DNA of 22,712 bases from DATLRC01 sp035534895 (GTDB lineage Bacteria > Patescibacteriota > Saccharimonadia > Saccharimonadales > UBA4665): positions 1-22,712 of the forward strand of contig DATLRC010000013.1 in assembly GCA_035534895.1 (NCBI GenBank), read 5' to 3'. How positions within the stretch are numbered: position 1 is the first letter of the stretch; every line of letters begins with the position of its first letter. Positions 13,215 through 20,367 of this stretch are shown here, in pieces. A program made the position numbers and the translations under genes. The notes under the pieces are model-generated. The model worked only from the letters and a program-made list of their open reading frames with translations, made no database searches and was not told the origin of the DNA.

Positions 13215-13491
13215 TACCTTATTCCATAGTTTCTTATGGTGCAGACTATATCTTCACCCTCAATTAATTGAGGGGGCGGCGTTTTATAGAAGCTATAAAT
13301 TTTCGTAATTTATACGAATCGCTCCTATCTGATCTCTAAAAAGATCAAGTCGTTACGGGGTCATCCTATTAATAGGAGACTTCCCACGGTATTTCCCTTG
13401 TCTCATTTATGTTTTCACAAGAGACTTTAGGGGTTCACCGTTATAAGCCGCATTTTTGGTACAGAATCACTTCTGTAGCACCCCAATGTTA
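13215..13491 (-). ncRNA. Group I intron at 23S position 2500
   Basis: A 277-nt insertion between TTTGGCACCT and CGATGTCGG in the peptidyl transferase loop. The guide GGGUGC pairs with GCACCU (U-G at the site). AAGATATAGTC lies at the complement of 13244-13254. If the mature RNA is to match the universal CACCUCGAUG, the intron ends in A (AAGGTA), not the usual G. No ORF. Its peripheral region is nearly identical to the intron at 2656. Confidence 0.88.
13291..13368 (-). repeat. 78-nt block shared with the intron at 12111-12399
   Basis: Second copy of the exact repeat at 12186-12263. The shared part covers the GTAACGACT element and the long AT-rich hairpins next to it. Confidence 0.95.
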
Positions 13492-13534
13492 AGGTGCCAA
13501 ACAGCGCCGTCTATGTGAACTATTGGGCGCTATA

Positions 13535-13565
<31 letters not shown>

Positions 13566-13924
13566 AAAGCGCTGTCGATACCACATTCATGTACAAATGT
13601 ACGGACAGCGGAAAACTTACTCCCACTTTCGTGCCTGCTTGGGTCGTCGCCCTCACAGTCAAGCTGGCTTCTGCGTATACACTATCGATTCGATTTCCAT
13701 CCGAACCTAGCCAACCTTTGAACGCCTCCGATACTCTTTAGGAGGCAACCGCCCCAGTTAAACTACCCACCAGACACGGTCCCCAAACCGGATAACGGTC
13801 TGAGTAAGAACAAGAAGTATACAAGGGTGGTATTTCACCGGTGACTCCACCTAGGCTAGCGCCTAGACTTCAAAGTCTCCCACCTATGCTACACATGTAT
13901 ACCCCCAGTTCAATGTCAAGCTGT

Positions 13925-13956
<32 letters not shown>

Positions 13957-14052
13957 GCGGACAGACGGCATCTTTACCGTCAATGCACTTTCACCGAGCT
14001 CTTCGTCGAGACAGTACCCATATCATTACGCCATTCGTGCAGGTCAGAACTT

Positions 14053-14757
14053 CAATATTGTTAACAATACGTTTCCGTATTGATCAGACTATACCTTCAT
14101 CTCACTTCAATTATCTTTAGGATTTCTTCCTTGGTATATTTACGTCTACCTGATTCATTCATGGTATATGCACGATCAATAATAGCTACAAGACTATGCC
14201 TATTTAGGTGTCTAGCAGCTGCTATCTCGTCACAAATCCATGCGAATGTAGCAAAATCGTTTAACTTAGAGGTCTGTAATGGATACTTCTGAAAATGAGG
14301 GATAATACGTTTTCGAATTTCGCCAATAGATCTAGTCTCGTACTTGTACGTTTGATCATGACGTGAAAATCGTATCGCACCACATCCGAAGTAGTCTTTC
14401 ACTCTTTCGAGCACGGGAAGGCTGCGGCTATTCTGGCCAATCGAGAAACTTGGTCGTACCTCGATTCCAGTTAATAGTTTCTCTCTCTTCATAAAAGAGA
14501 TTGAGAAACAGCCTTCTCCATCTACAAACCCTGTTAAATACCAGGCGAACTCCTTAGAAATTGTTTTTTGTAAGTGAGAGCCAACGTGTTGTACATTCTT
14601 TTCCATGTACCTCTCCTTTCGGATCAGTCGTTACGGCTTCCCCGTATTAGGGATTGCCACGGGATTACCTTGTTAAATCGATGATTTAACTAGGGCTCCC
14701 CCGTTATGAGTTGGTCTACTTAGACCATGTCGCCACGATCTTCAGGCAAATTCTTTT
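14053..14757 (-). mobile_element. Group I intron at 23S position 1951 with homing gene
   Basis: The 705-nt insertion splits TTGTCAGGT and AAGTTCTGACC. The guide GCCUG pairs with CAGGU (U-G at the site) and the intron ends in G (CAATATTG). The core carries GTAACGACTGATCC and AAGGTATAGTC (complement of 14087-14097), of the same td-like type as the four downstream introns. A homing endonuclease ORF fills a loop before the P7 3' strand. It is the only intron here that encodes a protein, hence the only one equipped for autonomous homing. Confidence 0.94.
14097..14606 (-). CDS. LAGLIDADG homing endonuclease, single motif (I-CreI-like)
   Basis: The 169-residue protein has one LAGLIDADG motif, WYLTGFVDGEGCFSIS (residues 22-36), with D29 as the expected metal-binding catalytic acid. 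The length (I-CreI is about 163) and the single motif imply a homodimer cutting a near-palindromic target, expected to be the intronless 23S sequence around 1951. Further family features are RPSFSIGQ (strand lining the DNA face) and the LQTSKLNDFATFAWICDEI helix region. The frame is intact. AGGAGAG (complement of 14611-14617) lies about 5 bases before the ATG, so translation from the unspliced precursor or free intron is likely. The stop overlaps the start of the P7 3' strand, fitting the gene tightly into the ribozyme. Confidence 0.92.
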   Translation of the reverse strand: MEKNVQHVGSHLQKTISKEFAWYLTGFVDGEGCFSISFMKREKLLTGIEVRPSFSIGQNSRSLPVLERVKDYFGCGAIRFSRHDQTYKYETRSIGEIRKRIIPHFQKYPLQTSKLNDFATFAWICDEIAAARHLNRHSLVAIIDRAYTMNESGRRKYTKEEILKIIEVR

Positions 14758-14777
14758 ACCTGACAAGGAATTTCGCT

Positions 14778-15063
14778 CAAAGCCATATATATGACTTGCA
14801 CTTGTTGATACAGTGTGACTTAACTGCTCTCTGTGTCGCCACAGAGTTCGGACTATATCTTCTCTATTAATAGAGTCTGGCGTGTAGTCTCTGAGGGTTC
14901 TTGAGTTACCTCAAGTCTTCCCTGCTGATTGTCTCCATAGTCCAACCGGTTTCCCGTTGGAATTTCAGAGAGTTTCCAGCATATAGCCAGATTTTCTTCT
15001 TTAAACCTCAATGGCTGAGGGGAACTAGAAGGGAGTCTTTCACTCCACTAAGGCAACGATTTC
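14778..15063 (-). ncRNA. Group I intron at 23S position 1931
   Basis: A 286-nt insertion between CCTAAGGT and AGCGAAATTCC. The guide GCCUUAG pairs with CUAAGGU (7 bp, U-G at the site) and the intron ends in G (GGCTTTG). The core has TGCTGGAAACTCTC, ACAATCAGCAGG, CTCAGAGACTACAC (complement of 14882-14895) and AAGATATAGTCC: the textbook P, Q, R and S elements of a family distinct from the td-like introns. No ORF. Confidence 0.95.
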
Positions 15064-15077
15064 ACCTTAGGACGGTT

Positions 15078-15320
15078 CCTTTATGTTAGCTGCATATCTC
15101 TATGCAGAGCGGACTATATCATCTCACTTTCGTGAGCCTGGCGTATAGTCTCTGAGGATTCTCCTTATCTGTTATTGCAGACTTAGAAGTCTTTCCTGCT
15201 GATTGTCTCTATCTGACACTTTTCAAGCCACGCAGTTTATCCTTTCGGATTACTGTTTGGGCGTGTCAGCCTAGCGAGAGTTTCCAGCATATAGCCAAGT
15301 TTTATAACTACTGTACTTCA
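15078..15320 (-). ncRNA. Group I intron at 23S position 1917 (helix 69)
   Basis: A 243-nt insertion in the loop of helix 69, between GGTAACTAT and AACCGTCC. The guide GUAGUUAU pairs with GUAACUAU (8 bp with G-U ends); the intron ends in G (ATAAAGG). It carries TGCTGGAAACTCTC, ACAATCAGCAGG, CTCAGAGACTATACGC and GATATAGTCC, so it is a sister of the intron at 1931. This is the most compact intron of the set and has no ORF. Confidence 0.95.
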
Positions 15321-17367
15321 ATAGTTACCGCCGCCGTTCACTGGGGCTTCAGTTCAAACCGTGAAGTTCTCCCCTTAACCTTCCAGCACCGGGCAGGCGT
15401 CAGCCCCTATACATCCACTTTCGTGTTAGCAGAGACCTATGTTTTTGGTAAACAGTTGCATGGGTTCCTTAGTTGCAGCCTCCTAAAAGGAGGCAGGCCT
15501 TATCCCTAAGTTACGGCCGCTTGTTTGCCGAGTTCCTTGACGAAGAATCACTCGTACACCTTGGTCTACTCGACCTGAGCACCTGTGTCGGTTTGCGGTA
15601 CGGACGGAGTTATACACGCGTTTGGTAGCTTTTCTAGTCAGCACCTTTATTGGAATTCAACCTTGCGATCGTTTCATTTCCAGGCATTTCTCCTGGTTAG
15701 ACGGATATAACCATGAATCCGCTCCAACTAATATGCCGCGCACGCCAAACAATATAACACCGGTACGGGAATATTAACCCGTTGTCCATCGCCTACGCTA
15801 CGCGCCTCGGCTTAGGACCGACTAACCCTGGGACGATTATCGTGGCCCAGGAAACCTTGCTCTTTCGGTGGGGCAGATTCTCACTGCCCTTATGGTTACT
15901 CATTCCAGCATTCTCACTTGATAACACTCCACAGAACCTCACAGTTCTGCTTCAGCGCTGATATCAACGCTCCTCTACCACGCATGCATTGCTGCACACA
16001 TCCATATCTTCGGTACTACACTTGAGCCCCGTTACATTTTCCGCGCAAGATCTCTTGACTAGTGAGCTATTACGCACTCTTTAAATGAATGGCTGCTTCT
16101 AAGCCAACATCCTAGTTGTTTAAGAAACCTCACCTCGTTTCCCACTTAGTGTAAATTTAGGGACCTTAGATGATGGTCTGGGCTTTTTCCCTTTCGAGCG
16201 ACGAGCTTAGCCCCGCCGTTCTAACTGCAACGATTTCACAGATGGTATTCGTAGTTTGTCAAGGGTGGGTACTGTTACCAGCCCCAGTCCGAAACAGAGC
16301 TCTACCCCCAATCTGCTACCACGTCACGCTAGCCCTAAAGCTATTTCGAGGAGAACCAGCTATCTCCGAGTTCGATTGGCATTTCACCGCTAACCACAGG
16401 TCATCCGGGCGTTTTGCAATTCGCTACGGTTCGGCCCTCCACACAGTTTTACCTGCGCTTCAGCCTGCCCATGGTTAGGTCACCCGGTTTCGGGTCTATT
16501 CACTACTACTTGGCGCCCTATTCAGGCTCGCTTTCACTACGTCTCCGTCAAATGACTTAGACTTGCAGTAGCAAATAACTCGCTGGATCGTTCTACAAAA
16601 AGCACGCCGTCACCGGATAAACCGGCTCCGACTCCTTGTACGCACACAATTTCAGGTTCTATTTCACTCCCCTTCCGGGGTTCTTTTAACCTTTCCCTCA
16701 CGGTACTAGTTCTCTATCGATCGTAAGATATATTTAGCCTTGGGGGGTGGACCCCCCAGATTCAGTCAAGGTTTCACGTGTCCCGACCTACTCGACAAAA
16801 CAAATATAAGGTTAGCGATACTTCGTATACCAGGCTTTCACTGTCTATGGCTTGGCTTTCCAGCCAATTCTACTCGCCTCGCTGATTTCTTACCTTATGC
16901 AGGTTTATAGTAGTCCCTGCCTCCGGTACGGAAAGCTGAGATAAATCTCAGAGCTCCGTACTGGTTGTTTGTAATGTCACAACCCCTATTTAAGTCTTCG
17001 TCTACCAACTTATCCGTCCGGGATAAATCCAAGACGGAAACTTAAAAAGGTTTGGGCTCATCCGCGTTCGCTCGCCACTACTAACGGAATCGTTGTTTAC
17101 TTTCTCTTCCTCGGGGTACTAAGATGTTTCAGTTCTCCCGCTTACCGCTATCAAATCCTATATATTCAGACTTGCGCTGACAGAAATAACTCTGCCAAGG
17201 TTTCCCCATTCGGACATCTCCGGATCAAAGCTTAGTTAGCAGCTCCCCGAAGCTTATCGCAGCTCCATACGTCCTTCGTCGGTATCTTACGTCAAGGCAT
17301 CCTTTGTGCGCGCTTGAGTAACTTTTTACGAGTAATGAAATGACTCTAAAGAATCACTTCATTAGTG

Positions 17368-17385
17368 CAATTGACTAGTTATTGG
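17368..17385 (-). repeat. 5' arm of the 23S processing stem
   Basis: CAATTGACTAGTTATTGG pairs perfectly with 11819-11836, about 40 nt upstream of the mature 5' end. The matching 3' arm is a similar distance past the 3' end. Confidence 0.85.
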
Positions 17386-17505
17386 CAGTTACCAGATTGG
17401 TAAATAACCAATAGCCGTTTGTCTTAAATTGCTTTTCTCATTTACTTAAACCAAATTTTTAAGTTGCAAAACCCTAAGTCACCCACAAATGATAAAATTA
17501 CCGGG

Positions 17506-17556
17506 ACTTGAGTTTACACTAGAACCTGCCCTGATAGCTCGTGTCTAAACTCAAGT
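17506..17556 (-). promoter_or_regulatory. Hairpin at the very 5' end of the 23S precursor
   Basis: ACTTGAGTTTACAC (17506-17519) and GTGTCTAAACTCAAGT (17541-17556) form a stem of about 14 bp starting 3 bases after the predicted transcription start. No U-run follows, so it is not a terminator; it may protect the 5' end or aid antitermination. Confidence 0.5.
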
Positions 17557-17565
17557 AACCGTACT

Positions 17566-17594
17566 ATCTTAGCAAGAATAACAGATACGGTCAA
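17566..17594 (-). promoter_or_regulatory. Promoter of the 23S-5S unit
   Basis: Minus strand: TTGACC (17589-17594), 17-base spacer, TAAGAT (17566-17571), with TGC immediately before the -10 (extended -10). A second -35-like TTGACA lies at 17607-17612 with only a weak partner. The predicted start is about 17559. It shows that 23S does not depend on the 16S promoter. Confidence 0.7.
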
Positions 17595-17695
17595 GCACTT
17601 TCTGCTGTCAAACTTGCTACGATTTGGCACCTGATAATTAATGGCTTTGGTCACAATGTAAAAGTCCGACCGGTTTGGCTCCTTGTCCAACATCT

Positions 17696-17725
17696 AAAAA
17701 TATCGCACGCCCAAACTGTTGATCT
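17696..17725 (+). repeat. Left 30-nt direct repeat flanking the toxin-antitoxin cassette
   Basis: AAAAATAT, six variable bases, then CCCAAACTGTTGATCT. The copy at 18631-18660 has the same outer parts; 26 of 30 positions agree. Confidence 0.8.
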
Positions 17726-17848
17726 CTTTGAAACGTTTTTGCTGTATACGCCGGTTCCTTGGAGAGCATTAAGCACCGAACACTTTAGACGACACGTGTT
17801 TTTAAGCACATCGACGTCAAAAAATGACCATTGCACACAAAAATTCTA

Positions 17849-17887
17849 TTGACATCTATCCTTAAATACTCTATCCTTTAAGGATAG
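17849..17887 (+). promoter_or_regulatory. Promoter and operator of the relE/higA-like pair
   Basis: TTGACA (17849-17854), 17-base spacer and TATCCT (17872-17877). The -10 lies inside the perfect palindrome CTATCCTTTAAGGATAG (17871-17887), and a further half-site CTATCCTTAA sits at 17856-17865 in the spacer. The arrangement is typical of autorepression by the antitoxin or toxin-antitoxin complex. Confidence 0.7.
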
Positions 17888-17900
17888 AGGAGTGGTAAAG

Positions 17901-18290
17901 TTGCGAATCTTCAAGCTTAAAAGGTTTAGTGTTTGGGCTAAGAAGCATGATCTTACTGATAATCTTTTGCAACAAGCTGTTAAAGAGATAATTGGAGGTA
18001 AGGTTGATGCTAACCTGGGCAATAATCTCTATAAAAAACGAATTGCAACAAGAGGCAGAGGCAAAAGCAGAAGTGTCCGTACACTTCTAACCTACTCCGC
18101 TAATAATAGAACATTTTTCCTCTACGCGTTCGAGAAAAATCAACAAGCTAATATAACGCCGAAGGAAACATCAGCACTCCAAGAGTTAGGCAGGTTCTAC
18201 TTAAAACTAAGCGATGTAGAACTGACTGTTCGCCTAAAAAACCGGGCAATAATAGAAATAAGCAAAGTAAAGGAGCAATCGCATGGATAA
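17901..18290 (+). CDS. RelE/HigB-type toxin (COG4737-like)
   Basis: The frame is open from a GTG at 17892, but that codon overlaps the ribosome-binding site AGAGGAG (17886-17892). The TTG at 17901 has ideal spacing and gives MRIFKLKRFSVWAKKH, the usual start of this family, so I choose it (129 residues). The rest follows the family: DNLLQQAVKEIIGGKVDANLGNNLYKKRIATRGRGKSRSVRTLLTY in short segments, then RTFFLYAFEKNQQANIT and a C-terminal helix. Members are RelE/ParE-fold toxins, generally thought to act as ribosome-dependent mRNA interferases, with the antitoxin encoded second. Here the antitoxin start overlaps the end of the toxin gene by 8 nt, and the promoter carries operator sites. Confidence 0.88.
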   Translation: MRIFKLKRFSVWAKKHDLTDNLLQQAVKEIIGGKVDANLGNNLYKKRIATRGRGKSRSVRTLLTYSANNRTFFLYAFEKNQQANITPKETSALQELGRFYLKLSDVELTVRLKNRAIIEISKVKEQSHG

Positions 18291-18582
18291 TAAAACAATC
18301 ATGGAAGTTATACTGGAAGCTGCCAATGACGCAGATGCAGATAAAGTGACCATGAAAAAACTTGAGTCTCTGGCTTTTCCGGAAGTCCAGGAACTTACGC
18401 CTGCCCAGATCAAACGACTTCGCGAAGAATCAAACCTAAGCCGCAGCGTATGGGCTAAGGTACTTAACGTAGGTGTCACAACAGCCCAAAAATGGGAGAG
18501 TGGGAAAACACATCCCGACGGGGCAGCTCTCAAACTCCTTAATCTTGTTCAGGTACGCGGCATTACAGCATTACTAAGATAG
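18283..18582 (+). CDS. HTH (XRE/HigA-like) antitoxin
   Basis: The 99-residue protein ends in a helix-turn-helix of the XRE/HigA class: LTPAQIKRLREESNLSRSVWAKVLNVGVTTAQKWESGKTHP split over residues about 49-88, with the recognition helix around TTAQKWE, then GAALKLLNLVQ. The N-terminal half (IMEVILEAANDADADKVTMKKLESLAFPEVQ) matches the segment by which this group contacts its RelE-like toxin. AAAGGAG lies 8 bases before the ATG. It neutralises the upstream toxin and represses the promoter at 17849-17887 through the palindromes. Confidence 0.9.
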   Translation: MDNKTIMEVILEAANDADADKVTMKKLESLAFPEVQELTPAQIKRLREESNLSRSVWAKVLNVGVTTAQKWESGKTHPDGAALKLLNLVQVRGITALLR

Positions 18583-18630
18583 TCCCTTAAACGATCACTT
18601 TCGTTATTAAGACGCCAAGATTTGTGACCC

Positions 18631-18660
18631 AAAAATATTACTCACCCAAACTGTTGATCT
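18631..18660 (+). repeat. Right 30-nt direct repeat flanking the toxin-antitoxin cassette
   Basis: Second copy of the repeat at 17696-17725, 49 bases after the antitoxin stop codon and 935 bases from the first copy. It also lies upstream of the next gene, so a regulatory function is an alternative to a mobility scar. Confidence 0.8.
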
Positions 18661-18694
18661 AACGTTGTGCTAAAAATCACTTGTAAGAAACGCG

Positions 18695-18700
18695 TATAAT
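18695..18700 (+). promoter_or_regulatory. Consensus -10 box for the gene at 18725
   Basis: A perfect TATAAT 24 bases before the next downstream ATG. No good -35 lies at 16-18 bases, so recognition may depend on other contacts. AAGGA at 18710-18714 serves as ribosome-binding site. Confidence 0.45.
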
Positions 18701-18724
18701 AACTTGTGTAAGGATTAAATAAAG

Positions 18725-19219
18725 ATGCACGCTGAAAATAAACATTGGGATGATATTGAGCACAGTCTTTTTACTTTTAAGTGGGCCAGCCACCTTATTC
18801 TTAGCGATCTAAGTGGCACCGTAGTCACCGAGAATCAACAACAGGCTTATGCAGATTACCTGACTGCCTCTGCTGAGACTGGTGTACAATTCCTAGCTAT
18901 TAGAACTCGCTATGGTTTAGAACACTATGTTTGTTTGTCGTTTGTGGTTGAGGGAGAAAATGAACAACAAGCCCTACAGAATACAACTGCGGCCGCTCTA
19001 GAAGGCCTAGAATCAGTTGGCGTAGATGTCGATAATCTTGAGTTTGTAGAAGCCCACTTAGTTTATGAAGAACAATTAAAAGAAGATAATCTAGTTGCTG
19101 CCCGAGCTGGACAACCCCTAAAACACATTTACGATCGTGATTACATCTTTAACCCAGAGGAAGCCCGAGATATTTTTGGTGATCTTAAACCTGTTTTCCA
19201 AGAGATAGCTTCTTTTTAA
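18725..19219 (+). CDS. Conserved-looking hypothetical protein, cytoplasmic
   Basis: The 164-residue protein has no signal peptide or membrane helix, is acidic and has ordinary composition. The pattern suggests an alpha/beta fold: HWDDIEHSLFTFKWASHLIL, then a helix QQQAYADYLTASAETG, a strand pair QFLAIRTRYGLEHYVCLSFVV, a helix QQALQNTTAAALEGLES, a strand DNLEFVEAHLVYEEQL, and a final helix EEARDIFGDLKPVFQEI. I do not recognise the family. It is preceded by a TATAAT box and an AAGGA site and is transcribed away from the toxin-antitoxin pair, opposite to the rRNA. It appears to be single-gene, followed by about 200 bases of non-coding sequence. Confidence 0.75.
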   Translation: MHAENKHWDDIEHSLFTFKWASHLILSDLSGTVVTENQQQAYADYLTASAETGVQFLAIRTRYGLEHYVCLSFVVEGENEQQALQNTTAAALEGLESVGVDVDNLEFVEAHLVYEEQLKEDNLVAARAGQPLKHIYDRDYIFNPEEARDIFGDLKPVFQEIASF

Positions 19220-19328
19220 GCTAGCCTTTACTAAAGCAATTATCGTTTGTGAATACGTTATTATCGCAAGTCAAGTAGCTAGGCTTCTGACAGCCTATTG
19301 GTACAGGTCTATAGAAAAGGAGAATAAT

Positions 19329-19412
19329 ATGGACATGTACAACTTAAGACAAATCCCAAGTGAAGCAAAGACTAAGTGCTCCAAATTTCGGGGACTTTAC
19401 AATCAGGGGTAG
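19329..19412 (+). pseudogene. 27-codon ORF with strong ribosome-binding site, perhaps a truncated gene
   Basis: AAAGGAG lies 8 bases before ATG at 19329, among the best translation signals in the window. The frame reads MDMYNLRQIPSEAKTKCSKF and stops after 27 codons at TAG. It could be a genuine small peptide, or the leftover start of a longer gene whose remainder was lost when the opposite-strand unit ending at 19428 came to lie beside it. The start reminds me of some zinc-ribbon transposases, but too little is left to claim that. Confidence 0.35.
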
Positions 19413-19427
19413 AATTTATAGTACTAA

Positions 19428-19760
19428 CTACCTAAATCGCCTTGCTGCTATGGCAAATTCTAAGAAGTACTTCTCTAAACTTGCAGTCTCTTTCTCGTTA
19501 AACTTTTCACTGTTAATGTTGCTAAGAAATTCGCTCTTTGCCGTAAGTACTTCTTTAGATCTTACTGATTTCTTATTTGTTAGGTCCTCTATGGTAGCGT
19601 CAAACAAGTCAATAGCTCTAGTTGTAGCTTGATCCTTTCGTTCTGTCTGCCCTTGCCTCTTTGCATTGAATGATCTACCAACCTCACTATATATATTACC
19701 CATCTGCTCAAATATGTTCATTTGAGACCATTTCGTTCTATCAATGGCGTAATCAGTCAT
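19428..19760 (-). CDS. Small helical protein, partner of the DUF5674 gene
   Basis: The frame is open from 19781, but the ATG at 19760 (MTDYAIDRTKWSQ) has GGAAAG at good spacing and overlaps the upstream gene by only 8 nt (ATGACTGA), so I take 110 residues. The protein is almost wholly helical: WSQMNIFEQMGNIYSEVGRS, then a basic linker, ATTRAIDLFDATIEDLTN, a short turn and VRSKEVLTAKSEFLSNI, ending EKYFLEFAIAARRFR. A four-helix bundle is likely. I recall similar proteins of unknown function in other CPR genomes. Overlap with the DUF5674 gene indicates translational coupling and probably a joint function. Confidence 0.75.
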   Translation of the reverse strand: MTDYAIDRTKWSQMNIFEQMGNIYSEVGRSFNAKRQGQTERKDQATTRAIDLFDATIEDLTNKKSVRSKEVLTAKSEFLSNINSEKFNEKETASLEKYFLEFAIAARRFR

Positions 19761-20097
19761 GAGATATCTTTCCAATAACAAAGTCGGCTATTTCTTTCTG
19801 AAGTTTCTCATTCTCAACAGATCTAGACATATTGTTTTGTCGAGGTCTAATATTGATCATGGAGTCAAACTCTATGAATTGATTAGTATTGATATGCTTC
19901 GGGTATAAATTTATTCCCCAAAGACTTTCTTGCTTAGACCCTTTTTCCATTAGAAACTGCTCTTCATCTACGTGCATCTCTGCATCAACTACAAGTATTT
20001 TCTTGTCTAGGTCAACAACAGCCTTTACCAAGTTACCGTACATCTTATCTGCCATTTCGGATAGTTCTGATACTGATATTTTATCTACCCGTTTCAT
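19753..20097 (-). CDS. DUF5674 family protein
   Basis: The 114-residue protein shows the hallmarks of DUF5674: an N-terminal helix (SELSEMADKMYGNLVKAVVD), a strand DLDKKILVVDAEMHVDEEQFL, the motif GSKQESLWGINLYP, then FIEFDSMINIRPRQNNMSRS and a final helix. The H-x-DEE and W-G-x-N elements are the family's most conserved parts, but the function is not established. It is the first gene of a two-gene unit. The -10 at 20109-20114 predicts transcription starting about 5 bases before the ATG, and no ribosome-binding site is visible, so translation is probably leaderless. It lies directly downstream of tRNA-Ile, separated by a terminator-like hairpin. Confidence 0.85.
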   Translation of the reverse strand: MKRVDKISVSELSEMADKMYGNLVKAVVDLDKKILVVDAEMHVDEEQFLMEKGSKQESLWGINLYPKHINTNQFIEFDSMINIRPRQNNMSRSVENEKLQKEIADFVIGKISHD

Positions 20098-20108
20098 ATC
20101 TAGATCAT

Positions 20109-20114
20109 ATTATA
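20109..20114 (-). promoter_or_regulatory. Consensus -10 box for the DUF5674 unit
   Basis: TATAAT on the minus strand. A TTGACT upstream is 23 bases away, too far for a standard -35. The predicted start is at about 20102, next to the ATG at 20097. Confidence 0.45.
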
Positions 20115-20126
20115 CTATTTTTGACA

Positions 20127-20165
20127 TTAAAATACCCAGTCAACGGTCATATTTACTGGGGTAAT
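20127..20165 (-). terminator. Terminator-like hairpin after tRNA-Ile
   Basis: On the minus strand TACCCCAGT and ACTGGGTA pair (one bulged C) around a 14-nt loop, followed by TTTTAATG. It would end the tRNA-Ala/tRNA-Ile transcript before the DUF5674 unit. The loop is long and the T-run short, so strength is uncertain. Confidence 0.5.
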
Positions 20166-20173
20166 AATGCTTA

Positions 20174-20250
20174 TGGTGGGCGATGAGGGACTCGAACCTC
20201 CGACCTCGTCATTATCAGTGACGCGCTCTAACCAGCTGAGCTAATCGCCC
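20174..20250 (-). tRNA. tRNA-Ile(GAU), CCA encoded
   Basis: Cloverleaf from GGGCGAT to ATCGCCC with D-arm AGCTCAGCTGGTTAGAGC, anticodon loop around CTGATAATG (anticodon GAT) and T-arm GGAGGTTCGAGTCCC. Discriminator A and the 3' CCA are present in the gene. Confidence 0.96.
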
Positions 20251-20272
20251 GTTAACTTTGATTATATAACTA

Positions 20273-20349
20273 TGGTGGAGCAACGGGGATTCGAACCCCG
20301 GACCCCCTGCTTGCAAAGCAGGTGCTCTAGCCAGCTGAGCTATTGCCCC
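20273..20349 (-). tRNA. tRNA-Ala(UGC), CCA encoded
   Basis: Acceptor GGGGCAA pairs with TTGCTCC (one G-U); the G-U lies at 3-70, the classic alanine identity pair. Anticodon loop TTTGCAA gives TGC. T-arm is CCGGGGTTCGAATCCCCG; CCA is encoded. It precedes tRNA-Ile in transcription, the reverse of the E. coli Ile-Ala spacer order. Confidence 0.96.
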
Positions 20350-20367
20350 GTACTAAATTACCGCTGT

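Larger units (their letters stand above)
17386..17848. other. 23S leader and gene-free region up to the toxin promoter
   Basis: Apart from the 23S leader hairpin, the 23S promoter and the first copy of the 30-nt direct repeat, I see no gene in this stretch. A 61-codon minus-strand frame (17651-17836) has no ribosome-binding site and no recognisable protein character. Confidence 0.6.

Noticed and set aside
14825..15320. Possibility that the segments at 1917 and 1931 are insertion sequences
   Set aside because: No transposase, no target duplication or terminal inverted repeats; the P, Q, R and S elements and guide pairing identify group I introns.
16170..16478. 102-codon ORF and other plus-strand frames across 23S and 16S
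   Set aside because: They are antisense to conserved rRNA sequence and have no ribosome-binding sites; open frames opposite rRNA are common artefacts.
17651..17836. 61-codon minus-strand ORF upstream of the 23S promoter
   Set aside because: No ribosome-binding site, atypical composition (many Cys, Trp and Arg) and no recognisable pattern.
19360..19632. 90-codon plus-strand ORF
   Set aside because: It lies antisense to the helical DUF5674 partner, whose overlap with the upstream gene and start signal are far better supported.
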